Shown: piece after piece, positions 53,142 to 62,410 of the stretch
Layout: each line of letters starts with the position of its first letter
How positions within the stretch are numbered: position 1 is the first letter of the stretch
Notes under the pieces: generated by a model
Seen by the model: only the letters and a program-made list of their open reading frames with translations
What the model was told of the DNA's origin: nothing
Databases searched by the model: none
Position numbers and translations under genes: made by a program
NCBI RefSeq assembly: GCF_001679665.1
Contig: NZ_CP013244.1
Span: 1-64,000 of the forward strand
Length of the DNA stretch: 64,000 nucleotides
Direction of reading: 5' to 3'
Source of the DNA: Candidatus Viadribacter manganicus
GTDB lineage: Bacteria > Pseudomonadota > Alphaproteobacteria > Caulobacterales > Aquidulcibacteraceae

Positions 53142-53235
53142 GGCAAGGTCGGCGCGTCGGGGCTGGAAGGGCGGGCTACGTGAAGACTTACGATCGATCG
53201 CGCGAGTGCTGCGCCAGCGGGCCAAAGCGCTTTAG
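53041..53235 (+). CDS. Small basic hypothetical protein overlapping the previous gene
   Basis: The 64-residue protein starts at 53041 after GGAG (53032-53035): MTAWTIERRAAQARAIRRW, then PWEQSTGPRTSEGKARSARR. This GPRTPEGKARVARN-like pattern recurs in island and prophage proteins, from memory. It overlaps the previous gene by 101 bases in a different frame. Confidence 0.6.
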   Translation: MTAWTIERRAAQARAIRRWKPWEQSTGPRTSEGKARSARRGWKGGLREDLRSIARVLRQRAKAL

Positions 53236-53528
53236 CAGGGGTTTGCAGGGGCACATGGCTGGCCCGCGACGCCTGTCTGGATGACTGGAACGGACCTCAA
53301 ACCTGCCGTTGGTAAAGTTGTGTCAGTGGGGCAGTGTTTGGCCCAAACTTGCCCCGATGGCCTGATCGAGCGAGCGTCTTGAGACAGTTGGGTTCGAGCC
53401 ATTCCTGTTCGCCGCCAGCCATGGCGCTTCCGGCCCTGGCTGGCTACGCTCGCGTTCGGCGCGGCTAGTGTAGCTCCCGAAACCCATCGGGTCGCCGCGC
53501 CGCCGGTTGGGGAGCCTTGGGGCGAGGC

Positions 53529-54797
53529 ATGGCGGGAGAAGCGATCTTCATCGGCTATCGGCGGGACGACACCGCTGATGTGGCCGGACGCATCTATGAT
53601 GCGATGGCGCTGCGCTTCGGCAAAGGCCGTGTTTTCAAGGACGTCGACAACATTGAGCCGGGCGTCGATTTCGGTGACTACATCAAGAGCGTGCTGCCCA
53701 AGTGCCGTGTCGCGCTCATGCTAATCGGCCCCAACTGGGTCAACGCCCAGGACGAGGACGGCCGCCGTCGTCTCGACGACGAGCACGATTGGGTGCGGAT
53801 TGAGATCGAGACGGCGCTTTCGACGCCGAGCGTGCTCATGGTGCCAGTGCTGGTCAATGGTGCGCGTATGCCGCGTGCTTCGGAAGTGCCCGAAAACTTG
53901 CACCCGCTGTTGCGGCGCAATGCTGCGATCATCCGGCGCGACCCGGATTTTCACGACGACGTGGAGCGGCTCGCCGCAACGCTTCGCGCGAGCGTCAACA
54001 CCGGCATTCTCGACCTGAGTAAAATCGGCGGCCAATCGAGTTCTGCCGGGAGCGCGCCGCGCGCTCGCAGCACCAGCCGCGCGCTTGTGATGATTTCTGC
54101 GGCGCTGGCGCTTGTGGCGGCGGGTTACGGCGCGTGGCGTTTTTTTCCGGGCGCATTTGCGCCGCAGCCTGCTGAGCAAGTCGTCGATGGTGCGAGCGAT
54201 GCTGATGCTTCGCCGGGCGCGAGTGATCCTGCCTCGACGCGCGCGCCAGCGGAGAGTACGCAGGGCGCTGCGCGAACGGAGCCACCGGCGCAGCAACCAG
54301 CGTCTGCGCCGCCGACACAGAGCGCTGCGGCGACGCCGCCCGTTCAAGCACGCGTTGAGGAGGCTGCGCGCGCGACGCTGCCATCCGGTTCGGCCGAAGA
54401 ACTCGCCACCCAGCACACTCCGACTGTTAGCGAGCGAGACACGCAGCTTCCTGATGATGGAGCCGTTGCCCAACGCGCTCCTTTGCCCGATCCCCAAAGC
54501 ATTGTCGGACGTTGGCGAGCGATTGGCGGGGGCACCAACTGCGGCCTGTATGAAGAGTTGAACATTCGAACAGCTAGCGATACGCAAGCGGAGGCCCGCG
54601 TAAATATGGCTCAAGCCTTCTCTCGATCGATCACGCCCACGGGCAATTTCACTGTGTCCGAGGTTCGCGACGATAGAATTACCTATCGGCGACCTGGGGT
54701 CGGTCAAACGCTGACCTGGATATATGCGAACAACAGCATTGTGTTTGTGCAAGGTCAAACTCGAAACCCATACATTAGCTGCACCTACGTTCGATAA
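53529..54797 (+). CDS. Membrane-anchored TIR-domain protein
   Basis: Residues 1-150 form a bacterial TIR domain (IFIGYRRDDTADVAGRIYD, VFKDVDNIEPGVDF, ALMLIGPNWV, and the helix DWVRIEIETAL with the candidate catalytic Glu). Such domains may cleave NAD+ or mediate assembly. A single hydrophobic helix (about 185-203) follows, then a Pro/Ala/Thr-rich linker and a C-terminal beta-type domain of about 100 residues (VGRWRAIGGGTNCGLYEELN) with two Cys. The ATG at 53529 is chosen over an in-frame TTG at 53517. It sits between the integrative element and the toxin array, so a defence or signalling role is possible but not shown. Confidence 0.85.
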   Translation: MAGEAIFIGYRRDDTADVAGRIYDAMALRFGKGRVFKDVDNIEPGVDFGDYIKSVLPKCRVALMLIGPNWVNAQDEDGRRRLDDEHDWVRIEIETALSTPSVLMVPVLVNGARMPRASEVPENLHPLLRRNAAIIRRDPDFHDDVERLAATLRASVNTGILDLSKIGGQSSSAGSAPRARSTSRALVMISAALALVAAGYGAWRFFPGAFAPQPAEQVVDGASDADASPGASDPASTRAPAESTQGAARTEPPAQQPASAPPTQSAAATPPVQARVEEAARATLPSGSAEELATQHTPTVSERDTQLPDDGAVAQRAPLPDPQSIVGRWRAIGGGTNCGLYEELNIRTASDTQAEARVNMAQAFSRSITPTGNFTVSEVRDDRITYRRPGVGQTLTWIYANNSIVFVQGQTRNPYISCTYVR

Positions 54798-54817
54798 TCG
54801 TCGGCGCGTTCCGACGA
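54798..54817. terminator. Small stem-loop after the TIR gene
   Basis: TCGTCGG (54798-54804) pairs perfectly with CCGACGA (54811-54817) around a 6-base loop. No T-run follows, so it is a weak terminator candidate. Confidence 0.35.
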
Positions 54818-54988
54818 CGGGAACGTCAACTTTCGGCGAACCTAGGCCGGTCGGCGACTGCCGCCGCTAGCGTCACGAATTGGGCGACTAAGCCATACGT
54901 GATTTTGTACGCTACGGCGCACGCTGGCCCATTTCGGCCTGTCATTTTGCGCGAATGAACGGCAGCTTTGGATCCGAAAACGGACTGA

Positions 54989-56053
54989 GGCCAGTTCCTG
55001 CAAACTGATCCCGTTGGATACGAAGACGACCTGAACCTTTATGCCTATGTGCGGAACGATCCGCTGAACAATACCGACCCGACCGGCAGGTGGATCGAGT
55101 CGGGACTCGATATCGCTTTCATCGCGGCAGACATCGCGGACATTTCCGAAAACGGTTTGAATTGGGAAAACGGTCTTGCCTTGGCGGCCGATGTGGCCGG
55201 GCTAGCTGCGCCGGGCGCTACGGGAGGCGGTCTCGCGGTCCGGGGCGGATTTAGAGCTGCCGACGCACTTTCGAGCGGGGCGCGGGCGACATGCTGTTTC
55301 GTGGCAGGGACGCTCGTCGAAACCAGTGATGGCTTGCGGCCCATCGAGGAGATCGAGGTCGGGGACTTGGTGCTCTCGCGCAACGAGACCACAGGTGAGA
55401 CAGCCTACAAGCCGGTCACTGAACTTGTTCGCCGCCACGAGCGACAAGTCTGGCGGTTGACGTTCGCTGTGATGGCGGCCGGCGGCGTTTCTTCGGAAGC
55501 GACCTTTGGAACGACTGACGACCATCCCTGGCGCACGGCAGATGGCCGATGGGTGCGCACCGACGAGCTTCAAGTCGGCATGGAAATCCTGCGCGCTAAT
55601 GGTGCCCCGGCGCGGGTGGCCGCCGTCGTTCGCACGGGCGAAGTGACCAGCACCTACAACCTCGAAGTGGCCGAATGGCACACGTACTTCGTCGGTGAGG
55701 CCAGGGTCTGGGTGCACAATGCATGTCCCATCACTGGAAGGGCCCAAGAAACGTCTAGAGGCGGGCAGCGAACCACCCATGGTTCGACAAGTGAGAGAAT
55801 AGCTCGGCAGGAAGCTGAACGCCCAGAGGCCTCGCGTTCCTCTATGAACGAGACCTTGCGGAACGCCACAGATGGAGAGATCAACTCTTCGCGTCGCGCA
55901 GATCAGGCGACGGTGATCAGAGACGAAAACGGTGCGCTAACTCGCGTGGATGTGAATGAAGTCCGCTCTCCAGGACAAACGGATGAGGCTCTTCAGCAAC
56001 GCTATGAGGAAGTGGATCCCCGTATTCGCGTGAGGGTGCATGAACCAGATTAG
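54989..56053 (+). CDS. Rhs tip cassette 1: PT-HINT plus unknown toxin domain, no start codon
   Basis: The frame opens after a stop at 54986 and shows [18 protein letters not shown], the end of an Rhs core, then a pretoxin linker, then a HINT domain ([49 protein letters not shown] and the end VHNAC). HINT domains are autocatalytic and may release the tip. The final ~109 residues ([40 protein letters not shown]) have a pattern reminiscent of restriction-like nucleases (E..S.GQ), but this is only a guess. There is no usable start for the full frame (GTG at 55049 lies mid-block), so it may be silent unless recombined. Confidence 0.8.
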   Translation, partial: GQFLQTDPVGYEDDLNLYAYVRNDPLNNTDPTGRWIESGLDIAFIAADIADISENGLNWENGLALAADVAGLAAPGATGGGLAVRGGFRAADALSSGARATCCFVAGTLVETSDGLRPIEEIEVGDLVLSRNETTGETAYKPVTELVRRHERQVWRLTFAVMAAGGVSSEATFGTTDDHPWRTADGRWVRTDELQVGMEILRANGAPARVAAVVRTGEVTSTYNLEVAEWHTYFVGEARVWVHNACPITGRAQETSRGGQRTTHGSTSERIARQEAERPEASRSSMNETLRNATDGEINSSRRADQATVIRDENGALTRVDVNEVRSPGQTDEALQQRYEEVDPRIRVRVHEPD

Positions 56054-56939
56054 TGTGGGTCGCTTTCCTGGGCTTCCGGACGAATTGTGGCGTGATGGCC
56101 ATGCTGTTTGTGCACAGATGCTGGACTGGTGTTCGCCTGAACGGTCGCGATGGGTGAGCTTTGCAGAGACCCTTTTCGAGAGCGTCAAGGGATCACCCTC
56201 GCGCGGTAACGCCTTCAGTGGCCAAAGAGGAAAGACCGCCGATGCCATAGGCCCAACCGCAAAGGGGGCATGGAGTCAGATACGCCAACGAGCAGAGAAG
56301 ATCATCGGCGAGTCCGACGAGTTCAACTATCTTGAGATTAGCAGCGACTACAGGTTCAAAGTCGGAGACACCGACCGCGATGTGCACCTGTATCTGGGAA
56401 ATGGCTCGTATTTTCCGCTAAAGAAAACTTGGTTGAATCTGGCTGTATCAGTTGGGATTGCGCGATCACCCAGCGATCTTCTTGACCTGGCAGGCTCTGG
56501 CCTCAAGCTTCTCAACCCGAGCTACGGCGCGATTTTTAGGTTTCCGGTGGCGGCTGGGGCGAGTACCTACCTTAGCGGCGCAACATATTCGGGACCGACC
56601 GTGCGGGAGCTCGGTCCGCCTGATGATGTGCTGGGTCCTCACGCCGATCGTGTACATCGAGCTAAGTACCGCACATCGACAGAATTTTCCTACGGTTCAG
56701 GCTACGTTCGCGAGGTTTACGAGATCAACATTCTGTCCGAAGCGCATCTCTGTGCGCCGTTGCTTACCTCGACCGTGAAGGCATACGCTGAATCTATTGG
56801 CAATCTTCAGGCATCATCTTTGTGGCCTGACCTGTTTGAGTGGCGGTTGGAGCGCGACGAACTGGATCAGGCGCGCGCCGATTGGGAGCACAGCGGGCTT
56901 GTCCTCTCGGCGGAATGTCAGCCAGTTAGATGGCAGTAA
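56040..56939 (+). CDS. Probable immunity protein for cassette 1
   Basis: The 299-residue cytoplasmic protein starts 14 bases inside the end of cassette 1, the tight overlap normal for toxin-immunity pairs. It has no signal peptide or membrane segment. Sequence ([37 protein letters not shown]) is not one I recognise. Its role is inferred from position alone. Confidence 0.65.
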   Translation: MNQISVGRFPGLPDELWRDGHAVCAQMLDWCSPERSRWVSFAETLFESVKGSPSRGNAFSGQRGKTADAIGPTAKGAWSQIRQRAEKIIGESDEFNYLEISSDYRFKVGDTDRDVHLYLGNGSYFPLKKTWLNLAVSVGIARSPSDLLDLAGSGLKLLNPSYGAIFRFPVAAGASTYLSGATYSGPTVRELGPPDDVLGPHADRVHRAKYRTSTEFSYGSGYVREVYEINILSEAHLCAPLLTSTVKAYAESIGNLQASSLWPDLFEWRLERDELDQARADWEHSGLVLSAECQPVRWQ

Positions 56940-57736
56940 TCGCGACGCGCGCCATAGTCCGCGCCGCGAGTGTCGCCGCCGCCCCGCGCGGGCCGAAAAG
57001 TGCTTCTAGGAAAATTTTTTCGAGACGAGGCCAAGCAGCTAGGAGAAAACCTGCTTACGCGCTTGAGGCGTCTAGAGAAAATTGGCGCCGCTACGATGAA
57101 GCGCGTCAGAACCGACAGTCCCTGCAAACTGACCCTGTGGGCTACGAGGATGATCTGAACCTCTACGCTTACGTGCGAAATGACCCGCTAAACCAATCGG
57201 ATCCGACAGGGAGGCAGGCGGCGCAAGCGCTGGCGCCGCTAATTGAGATCACGTTGGGCGCGTGTTTGCTCAATCCAATCTCGTGCGCAGGCGCAGTTAC
57301 CGTTGGTGCCGGTGCTGGTGTCATCATTAGAAATGTGATTGAGAACGGCGGACCCACAATGGTCCCCGACACTGTTTTGAATTGTCAAACAGGAGGATGT
57401 CCCGGGGATGATTCGGCACCGGCGCAAACGGATACCCCTCCTGACCTGACGGACGATAGAGGTCGTGGCCATATTCTTGACGGGGACGACACTGGCGGTG
57501 GCGATCGCGCGGGCACCGGGGAGCCAGGGAAATCTGAGTTTCCAGCGGAGTGGTCGGATGACCGCATTGTCGGCGAAATTTCCGATGTCGCAACTGATCC
57601 CGCCTCCGATCGCCAGACGCAGGGCGGGCGTACGGTCTCCGAGGGGACGAGGGATGGTGTCGACATTCGAAGTGTCGATGACGGCGTGCGCATCATTACT
57701 GGTTATCCAACCAACCGTCCAAGGAATCCACAATGA
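56930..57736 (+). CDS. Rhs tip cassette 2: EndoU-like nuclease
   Basis: The ATG overlaps the end of the previous immunity gene. A leader of about 60 residues ([18 protein letters not shown]) runs in frame into [18 protein letters not shown], a hydrophobic pretoxin segment (residues ~100-135), then an EndoU-like tip: [51 protein letters not shown]. EndoU enzymes cut RNA. Expected residues H181, K201 and Y259 are present, but the second His (usually in GGGH) is Asp here (D192), so activity may be reduced. It overlaps its immunity gene as ATGA. Confidence 0.8.
   Translation: MAVIATRAIVRAASVAAAPRGPKSASRKIFSRRGQAARRKPAYALEASRENWRRYDEARQNRQSLQTDPVGYEDDLNLYAYVRNDPLNQSDPTGRQAAQALAPLIEITLGACLLNPISCAGAVTVGAGAGVIIRNVIENGGPTMVPDTVLNCQTGGCPGDDSAPAQTDTPPDLTDDRGRGHILDGDDTGGGDRAGTGEPGKSEFPAEWSDDRIVGEISDVATDPASDRQTQGGRTVSEGTRDGVDIRSVDDGVRIITGYPTNRPRNPQ
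56995..57020 (+). repeat. Conserved cassette-leader element, copy A
   Basis: GAAAAGTGCTTCTAGGAAAA followed by TTTTTT at 56995-57020. The same element is found at 59932-59956 (minus) and 63461-63485. It has GAAAA and TTTTC-like ends, so it is partly palindromic. It lies about 100-130 bases before the Rhs block. Confidence 0.7.
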
Positions 57737-57975
57737 ATAAAAATCGCGCCGTTTGGGAAGAATTGCGATCGCTGCTGATCGGAGTGGTCAAGGAAATTGA
57801 CGCGACATTGGATACAAAGAATCGTGAGCTCTTAACTGACTTCATCGAGAACCGCGAATTTGAAGTCGCGTTAGATTGGGTGTCATCGATTATTGAAGAA
57901 CGTCAAGTTGCGTTGTCGAGCGAAGGCCAGCATTCAATCGCGCACGCAAGGCGCATAATGCAGAAGGCAGATTGA
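57733..57975 (+). CDS. MafI-like immunity protein for cassette 2
   Basis: The 80-residue helical protein ([36 protein letters not shown]) resembles MafI-family immunity proteins, which protect against EndoU-type and MafB toxins. It overlaps the tip by 4 bases, which fits. Confidence 0.7.
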   Translation: MNKNRAVWEELRSLLIGVVKEIDATLDTKNRELLTDFIENREFEVALDWVSSIIEERQVALSSEGQHSIAHARRIMQKAD

Positions 57976-58100
57976 AATCGGCCGCTACCGCTGAAGTTCT
58001 TGCTGCGCCTTTTCGAGGCCGTATTGATCGCGTGCCCAACTACGACAGAGATCATCTCGCGTATGATGTGATAGATGATCTGCCAGGGAGTTTCGCGTGA
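57972..58100 (+). pseudogene. Possible 42-residue remnant after cassette 2
   Basis: A TTG overlapping the previous stop opens a short frame ([31 protein letters not shown]) ending at 58098. It may be the tail of an old immunity gene. The rest of the gap up to 58440 shows no convincing gene; a plus-strand frame at 58110-58397 has the composition of noncoding DNA. Confidence 0.3.
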
Positions 58101-58440
58101 GCTTCCGGAATGCCACTCACAGTCCGCGATGCTAGACGCCGGATCATGGTGCCCAGTGCGGCGAGAAGGGTCAACCAAGCATCCGACATTGTTGCGGTGA
58201 TTGTCGGCGGCCAAAGATTCCCAATGCAAGATTTCGAAACCGATTACTGCTCTGGTTGTTGTGCATCCCGGGTTGTGCATGGGCAGGACCTCTCAGCCTC
58301 TATCCCCTGCTCGTATTTCGAAATCCCTGAATTGTGGAGAACAACGGGAAGCGCCTCGAAATGCCCGTCGAAGCGTTTGGGTGCTGAGCCAGAGTAATTG
58401 AAGTGATCGCGCGTGCGGGTGCTCTGGGCGGAAAGCGTGA

Positions 58441-59115
58441 CACCGACTGCTCGCGGCTCTCTTCCTGCAAACTGATCCGGTCGGGTACGAAGACGATCTG
58501 AACCTCTATCAGTACGCGGTAAACGATCCGCTGAATAAGAACGACCCAACGGGTGAGTGGGTGTGGGTCGCGGTCGGGGCCGTCATCGGAGCTGTCGTGA
58601 ACACCGCAGTATATCATGTTACAACACCCGCGAATGAGAGAACGACCGCAGGTTATTTGGCTAACGCTGCTGAAGGAGCGGTCGTCGGTGCGGTGACAAG
58701 CTCAGGTGCAGGCCTTGTGACATCACTGGCGACGGGCGCTGTCGCGAATGCCTCAGAGAACGCTGTAACAGACCTCACTGCGGGAAATGCGAGGAACTAC
58801 ACCGGTGGAGCACGCGGCGCTCAGGCGGTGTTGAACGCGGTGGGGGAAGTTGCTGGTGATCTAGCGGCGGGCGCCGGTGAAGCGGCTGTGGGCAGAGGCA
58901 CGGCTGCTGTCACTGAGGGCGCTGCAATTGCTGTGCAAGCGGGGCGGCGTTTGTCGCAAGGTACCGCCCGGGCAACAAACGCTCTTAGCCGAGCTGAGGC
59001 TGACTATGCAGGAAGCCGCGCAGCGAATTCTGTGGTCGCGCCTGTCGTTGACAACACATCGTCGGCGGTTGTCGTGGAGGGCTTGGACCACTGCAAAGAG
59101 AGTGGTTGCTCATGA
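58441..59115 (+). CDS. Rhs tip cassette 3: Gly/Ala-rich tip, no start codon
   Basis: The frame opens after a stop at 58438 and has [20 protein letters not shown] then NKNDPTGEW. The tip is rich in Ala, Gly and Val ([35 protein letters not shown]) and ends with CKESGCS. No nuclease motif is seen. The hydrophobic content and the membrane-type partner gene suggest a membrane-acting or incomplete tip; this is inferred. The stop overlaps the next ATG. Confidence 0.7.
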   Translation, partial: HRLLAALFLQTDPVGYEDDLNLYQYAVNDPLNKNDPTGEWVWVAVGAVIGAVVNTAVYHVTTPANERTTAGYLANAAEGAVVGAVTSSGAGLVTSLATGAVANASENAVTDLTAGNARNYTGGARGAQAVLNAVGEVAGDLAAGAGEAAVGRGTAAVTEGAAIAVQAGRRLSQGTARATNALSRAEADYAGSRAANSVVAPVVDNTSSAVVVEGLDHCKESGCS

Positions 59116-59372
59116 ACACTGTCCTACGATTTGTGCGCGTTGATTGGTGGCAGACCCTGAAGTTGGTTCTACTGATCTGGGGCGGGCTAATGGCAATAGG
59201 ATTCGGCACGTTCGGTTGGACGATCAGGGACATTCTGACGTTCCTTTGGCTCGTGCCGGTGTTCTTCGTGACAATCCTTACGCTCAGGTTTTTGACATTC
59301 CTTCTGCTGCTAAAATCTCAAACGGGATTCGAGCGAGCGTATGAAATGCTGTCCAGACGAAAGACGGAGTAG
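59112..59372 (+). CDS. Membrane protein, probable immunity partner of cassette 3
   Basis: The 86-residue product begins [20 protein letters not shown] and has two transmembrane helices (about 15-37 and 44-66) and a short basic end. It starts at the ATGA overlap with cassette 3. The partner role is inferred from position. Confidence 0.65.
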   Translation: MNTVLRFVRVDWWQTLKLVLLIWGGLMAIGFGTFGWTIRDILTFLWLVPVFFVTILTLRFLTFLLLLKSQTGFERAYEMLSRRKTE

Positions 59373-59460
59373 CGCATACGTCGCCGCGCACACCGCGCGT
59401 TGTGATACACAGCCACACATTTAGCAGCGCCTTTTGCCTTCGGTTCATTCGTTACAAAGG

Positions 59461-60012
59461 TCATGTTGATGCCCTAGCGGACCCGCCCAAAGGGGTCGGG
59501 CGAAGCTCGGCGGCAGCGCTGGCTTGCGCGGTTAGGTCAAGATTCGCGCTGAAGCCATCTGTCCGACTTGGGGCTACAAAGCCTCCGATTTCGGCGTTGA
59601 CTCGCGCACCAACCCCAACGCCAGCCAACGCGTCGACACGAAGCTCGAAGCTCTCCGTGTCGAACGAGATATCAAGCTTGATCCGCGCGTCCCCACCAAA
59701 GCCCAACTCGCCGCTTGCAAATAGCCCGATACGTTCCTCGCCGTTTGGATCAACACCGTTGAGCGGGTCGTTCCCAACGTACTGGTAGAGGTTCAGATCG
59801 TCTTCGTAGCCGACGGGATCAGTTTGCAGGGACTGTCGGTCCTGACGCGGTTTTTCGTAGGCGAAGACAAAATCCCTAGACGCGACAAAAGTATACGCAG
59901 CACTTCGGCCCCTTGAAGCGGTCCGATTCCGAAAAATTTCCCTAGAAGCACTTTTCGAGGCGCGCAGACGCTGCGGCGCTGATGTGCTGCGGAGGGCGGT
60001 GGTGAGATTCAA
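59461..60012 (-). CDS. Rhs tip cassette 4 (minus strand), leader in frame
   Basis: The ATG overlaps the stop of the upstream membrane gene (ATGA). A leader ([29 protein letters not shown]) runs in frame into [19 protein letters not shown]. The short tip of about 90 residues ([38 protein letters not shown]) looks beta-rich with no known toxin motif. No immunity gene follows in this orientation; the next gene, 88 bases on, faces the other way. Confidence 0.7.
   Translation of the reverse strand: MNLTTALRSTSAPQRLRASKSASREIFRNRTASRGRSAAYTFVASRDFVFAYEKPRQDRQSLQTDPVGYEDDLNLYQYVGNDPLNGVDPNGEERIGLFASGELGFGGDARIKLDISFDTESFELRVDALAGVGVGARVNAEIGGFVAPSRTDGFSANLDLTAQASAAAELRPTPLGGSARAST
59932..59956 (-). 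repeat. Conserved cassette-leader element, copy B
   Basis: On the minus strand, GAAAAGTGCTTCTAGGGAAA followed by TTTTT (59956 to 59932). It matches the copies at 56995 and 63461 almost exactly, with a CGAAAA…TTTTCG palindromic frame. Confidence 0.7.
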
Positions 60013-60374
60013 GGAAGCTTTTCTAAGTTCAGTCGCTGCTTAAGAGCGACGCCCACCTCGGCCCAGTAACCGGACAGCAGCTGCTCAAAGCCTGACTCTG
60101 CCAACTTCTCACTCAGCACGGCCCGATAGTCCGCCCCAAACTTGGCGGTGAGCTCCCGATGCTTTTCCCAACACATTGTGTAGGCGTGGATATCCTGAAA
60201 CAGAGAGAGGACAAAGATCGCGCCCACAATACCGATGGTCCAAAGGTCTCGCAGAAAAAACAGAAAAATCAGACCGGCAAAGGTCGCCTTCAGCCAGGCG
60301 CGCACAAATAGGCACCTCCAAAGCATGTGCCGAAGGGAGAACAAACTCTGAGGTCCCGTGGAACTTGGCGTCAT
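60009..60374 (-). CDS. Membrane protein, probable immunity partner of cassette 5
   Basis: The 121-residue product has two hydrophobic segments (about 27-44 and 47-59) and then a helical, charged domain ([20 protein letters not shown]). It follows cassette 5 after 15 bases. Its stop overlaps the start of cassette 4 as ATGA. Confidence 0.65.
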   Translation of the reverse strand: MTPSSTGPQSLFSLRHMLWRCLFVRAWLKATFAGLIFLFFLRDLWTIGIVGAIFVLSLFQDIHAYTMCWEKHRELTAKFGADYRAVLSEKLAESGFEQLLSGYWAEVGVALKQRLNLEKLP

Positions 60375-60389
60375 TGTCTACGGCTAATG

Positions 60390-61133
60390 TTATCGGCCCC
60401 CGGAGCGCAGGCGTTGATCGTCCGGTGGAGGTGGTGGGGGTGCCCTGCTGGCTCCAGCAGCTGCCAAATCGACAGCGGTCGAAGCTGTGCTGCTATAAAC
60501 ACCCATCGCGCCGGATACGGAACTTACCGCCATATCGGTGCCGGTAGTCTCGCGGCCATTGACCGCCGCAGCACTGGCCAAACCGAACGCCACTCCCATT
60601 TCTGCTCTCGCGATGTTGGCCCCTTGTCCGGCGGGAATCGCGCCGGTTACGAAGCCGCCGGTGGCCCCGGCGACGCCAGCTATTCCTGTTCTCTCCACCG
60701 ACGCGCCACGGCCACTCAGTTCGTCGCCAGCCGCCTGCGTAGTAGCCGCCAACAATCCGGAGGAAGTTGCTGAGCCCGTCGCCGTCGCCACAGCTGCTGG
60801 CGCACCGGCATTGACCATCGCAGTAGTCACCGCCGCACCCGCTGCGTTGGTGGCGACTACTGTGGTGGCAACAGCTGCGCCTACCGCTGTAGCCGCGATG
60901 CCTTGGCTTATGCCTCGAACGGTTCTGTCGTCGGGCCTGGAGCCGCTCCAACCTCCGCAGCGCCCGAAGCTGATGCACGCGCTCTCGCGTCCCGTTGGGT
61001 CACTCAGGTTCAGCGGATCATTTCCAACGTACTGGTAGAGATTGAGATCATCCTCATATCCGACGGGGTCAGTTTGCAGGAAATGATCCTGATCGGCCAG
61101 CCCCGTGGGGGAGGGGATCGGTCCATCCCAGCT
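60390..61133 (-). CDS. Rhs tip cassette 5 (minus strand): Ala/Gly-rich tip, no start codon
   Basis: The frame opens after a stop at 61134 and shows [20 protein letters not shown] then [14 protein letters not shown]. The tip is a low-complexity Ala/Gly/Val segment ([40 protein letters not shown]) ending in a proline run ([16 protein letters not shown]). No enzyme motif is seen. There is no start codon before the block; the first GTG inside is at about 60830. Confidence 0.65.
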   Translation of the reverse strand, partial: SWDGPIPSPTGLADQDHFLQTDPVGYEDDLNLYQYVGNDPLNLSDPTGRESACISFGRCGGWSGSRPDDRTVRGISQGIAATAVGAAVATTVVATNAAGAAVTTAMVNAGAPAAVATATGSATSSGLLAATTQAAGDELSGRGASVERTGIAGVAGATGGFVTGAIPAGQGANIARAEMGVAFGLASAAAVNGRETTGTDMAVSSVSGAMGVYSSTASTAVDLAAAGASRAPPPPPPDDQRLRSGGR

Positions 61134-61216
61134 TCAACCTGTTAGAGCACTGCATCGCATTGGGTCGCGTCTGTTGAGCCGCTCGCTGGTCACCAGCACC
61201 AGCGGAGCAAAACATC

Positions 61217-62230
61217 ATGACGAGCCTTTTCGCATCGACGGAAGCGGTCCCATGCTCGAAAGAACCAAGCGACGTAAGCGTAGACATGCCCACGTTGCTC
61301 ACTCGGTTCAGCGTGCATTTGGCCTCGCGCAATTACTCACCCTATACGATTGAACAACGCGTCATCGTTGCTTCTGACTTCATAGCCTGGGCGAAATCAG
61401 AAGACATCGACCAGGCGGGGGACGTCACGCCTGATCTAATCGAAGCATTTCGCATGCGCCTGTTTGTTCACAGGAAGACGAACGGACAGCCTTTGGCCGT
61501 TCGCACCCAAACCGTCCGGCTAGTGGCGCTGCGCGCGTTCTTCAGATGGCTTGCACGAGAGCGTGTCATCGGGACCGATCCGAGCGCTAGCCTCGAACTT
61601 CCTCGTGCTGAGCGACGGCTGCCGCGCGCGATCTTGTCTCAACACGAGGTCGAAGCGATCCTGGCGCTACCCGACATCGCCAAACCGCTTGGTCTGCGCG
61701 ATAGGGCAATCCTGGAAACATTCTATGTCACTGGCATGCGTCGCTTGGAACTAACACGCCTGTGTCTGCGCGACGTCGATCACGCACGCCAGCTCATTCT
61801 GATCCGCAAGGGGAAAGGCGGAAAGGATCGTATCGTCCCAACCGGTGAACGAGCGCTTGCGTGGCTCTTGGCGTACCGCAAGATCGCGCGACCGAAGTTG
61901 GCCGGAGCGTTGGAGACGGATCGATTGTTTCTCACTTCCCGCGGCACGTCACTGCATCCGAAGAAGCTGACGGCGAGGGTAAGCGCCTATATCTCAGCCG
62001 CGAAGCTGGGCAAGGCAGGATCGTGTCATCTCTTTCGCCACGCCGCGGCGACGCACATGCTGGAGAACGGTGCAGACATTCGCTTCATTCAGGCAATGCT
62101 TGGCCATGAGAGCTTGGATACGACGCGTATCTACACGCACGTCAGTATCGGTCCCTTAGCGTCTGTTCACGCAAGGACCCATCCTGCCGCCAGGTTCAAC
62201 GAGTGGGATTCTACTCCTCCGTCTGCTTAG
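61217..62230 (+). CDS. Tyrosine recombinase (XerC/XerD-like) inside the array
   Basis: The 337-residue protein has an N-terminal SAM-like core-binding domain (LTRFSVHLASRNYSPYTIEQ) and all catalytic residues: R175 in VTGMRRLELTRL, Lys in RKGKGGKDRIVP, H271 and R274 in CHLFRHAAATHM, H297 in LGHESL and Y306 in TRIYTHV. It is intact and could act on cassettes. It belongs to the XerC/phage-integrase family rather than the integron IntI (no extra integron patch seen), which is a judgement from sequence only. Confidence 0.93.
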   Translation: MTSLFASTEAVPCSKEPSDVSVDMPTLLTRFSVHLASRNYSPYTIEQRVIVASDFIAWAKSEDIDQAGDVTPDLIEAFRMRLFVHRKTNGQPLAVRTQTVRLVALRAFFRWLARERVIGTDPSASLELPRAERRLPRAILSQHEVEAILALPDIAKPLGLRDRAILETFYVTGMRRLELTRLCLRDVDHARQLILIRKGKGGKDRIVPTGERALAWLLAYRKIARPKLAGALETDRLFLTSRGTSLHPKKLTARVSAYISAAKLGKAGSCHLFRHAAATHMLENGADIRFIQAMLGHESLDTTRIYTHVSIGPLASVHARTHPAARFNEWDSTPPSA

Positions 62231-62242
62231 CACGGCGCTTGA

Positions 62243-62279
62243 CAAGAACGCGCGCGATGGCCGGCGCGTAGCGTTCTTG
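62243..62279. other. Inverted repeat just downstream of the recombinase
   Basis: CAAGAACGC (62243-62251) and GCGTTCTTG (62271-62279) pair perfectly around 19 bases, which include a further CGCGC/GCGCG pairing. No T-run follows. It begins 13 bases after the recombinase stop and may be a site it uses, or an unusual terminator. Confidence 0.5.
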
Positions 62280-62410
62280 AGAGTCTGCAATAGGCCGCAT
62301 AACGGACGCTGATTGGAAAGGGCCGAATGACCGGCTTCGGCGAACGTGAGCCGAATTGACGAGCAGGGCGCCAACGGCAGGATTGCGGCGCGACGGTCAC
62401 TCGAGAAAAA

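Larger units (their letters stand above)
46587..53420 (+). mobile_element. Putative integrative element at tRNA-Ser
   Basis: The first gene after the tRNA is a P4-family integrase, followed by an AlpA-like regulator, a prim-pol primase, a RepA-like ATPase and unknown small genes, all on one strand and densely packed. There are no recognisable structural phage genes. Before the integrase, at about 46748-46775, the sequence TGGGAATCGAACC resembles the complement of a T-arm, and a possible distal att copy lies near 53389-53420 (starting GGGTTCGAG). Both resemblances are imperfect, so exact ends are unproven. Confidence 0.6.

Noticed and set aside
53389..53420. Exact copy of the tRNA-Ser 3' end as attR
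   Set aside because: Only GGGTTCGA and the final GCCGCCA-like bases agree; gaps are needed, so it is not a proven att site.
58110..58397. Plus-strand frame between cassettes 2 and 3
   Set aside because: Composition is unlike neighbouring genes and there is no ribosome site or family match.
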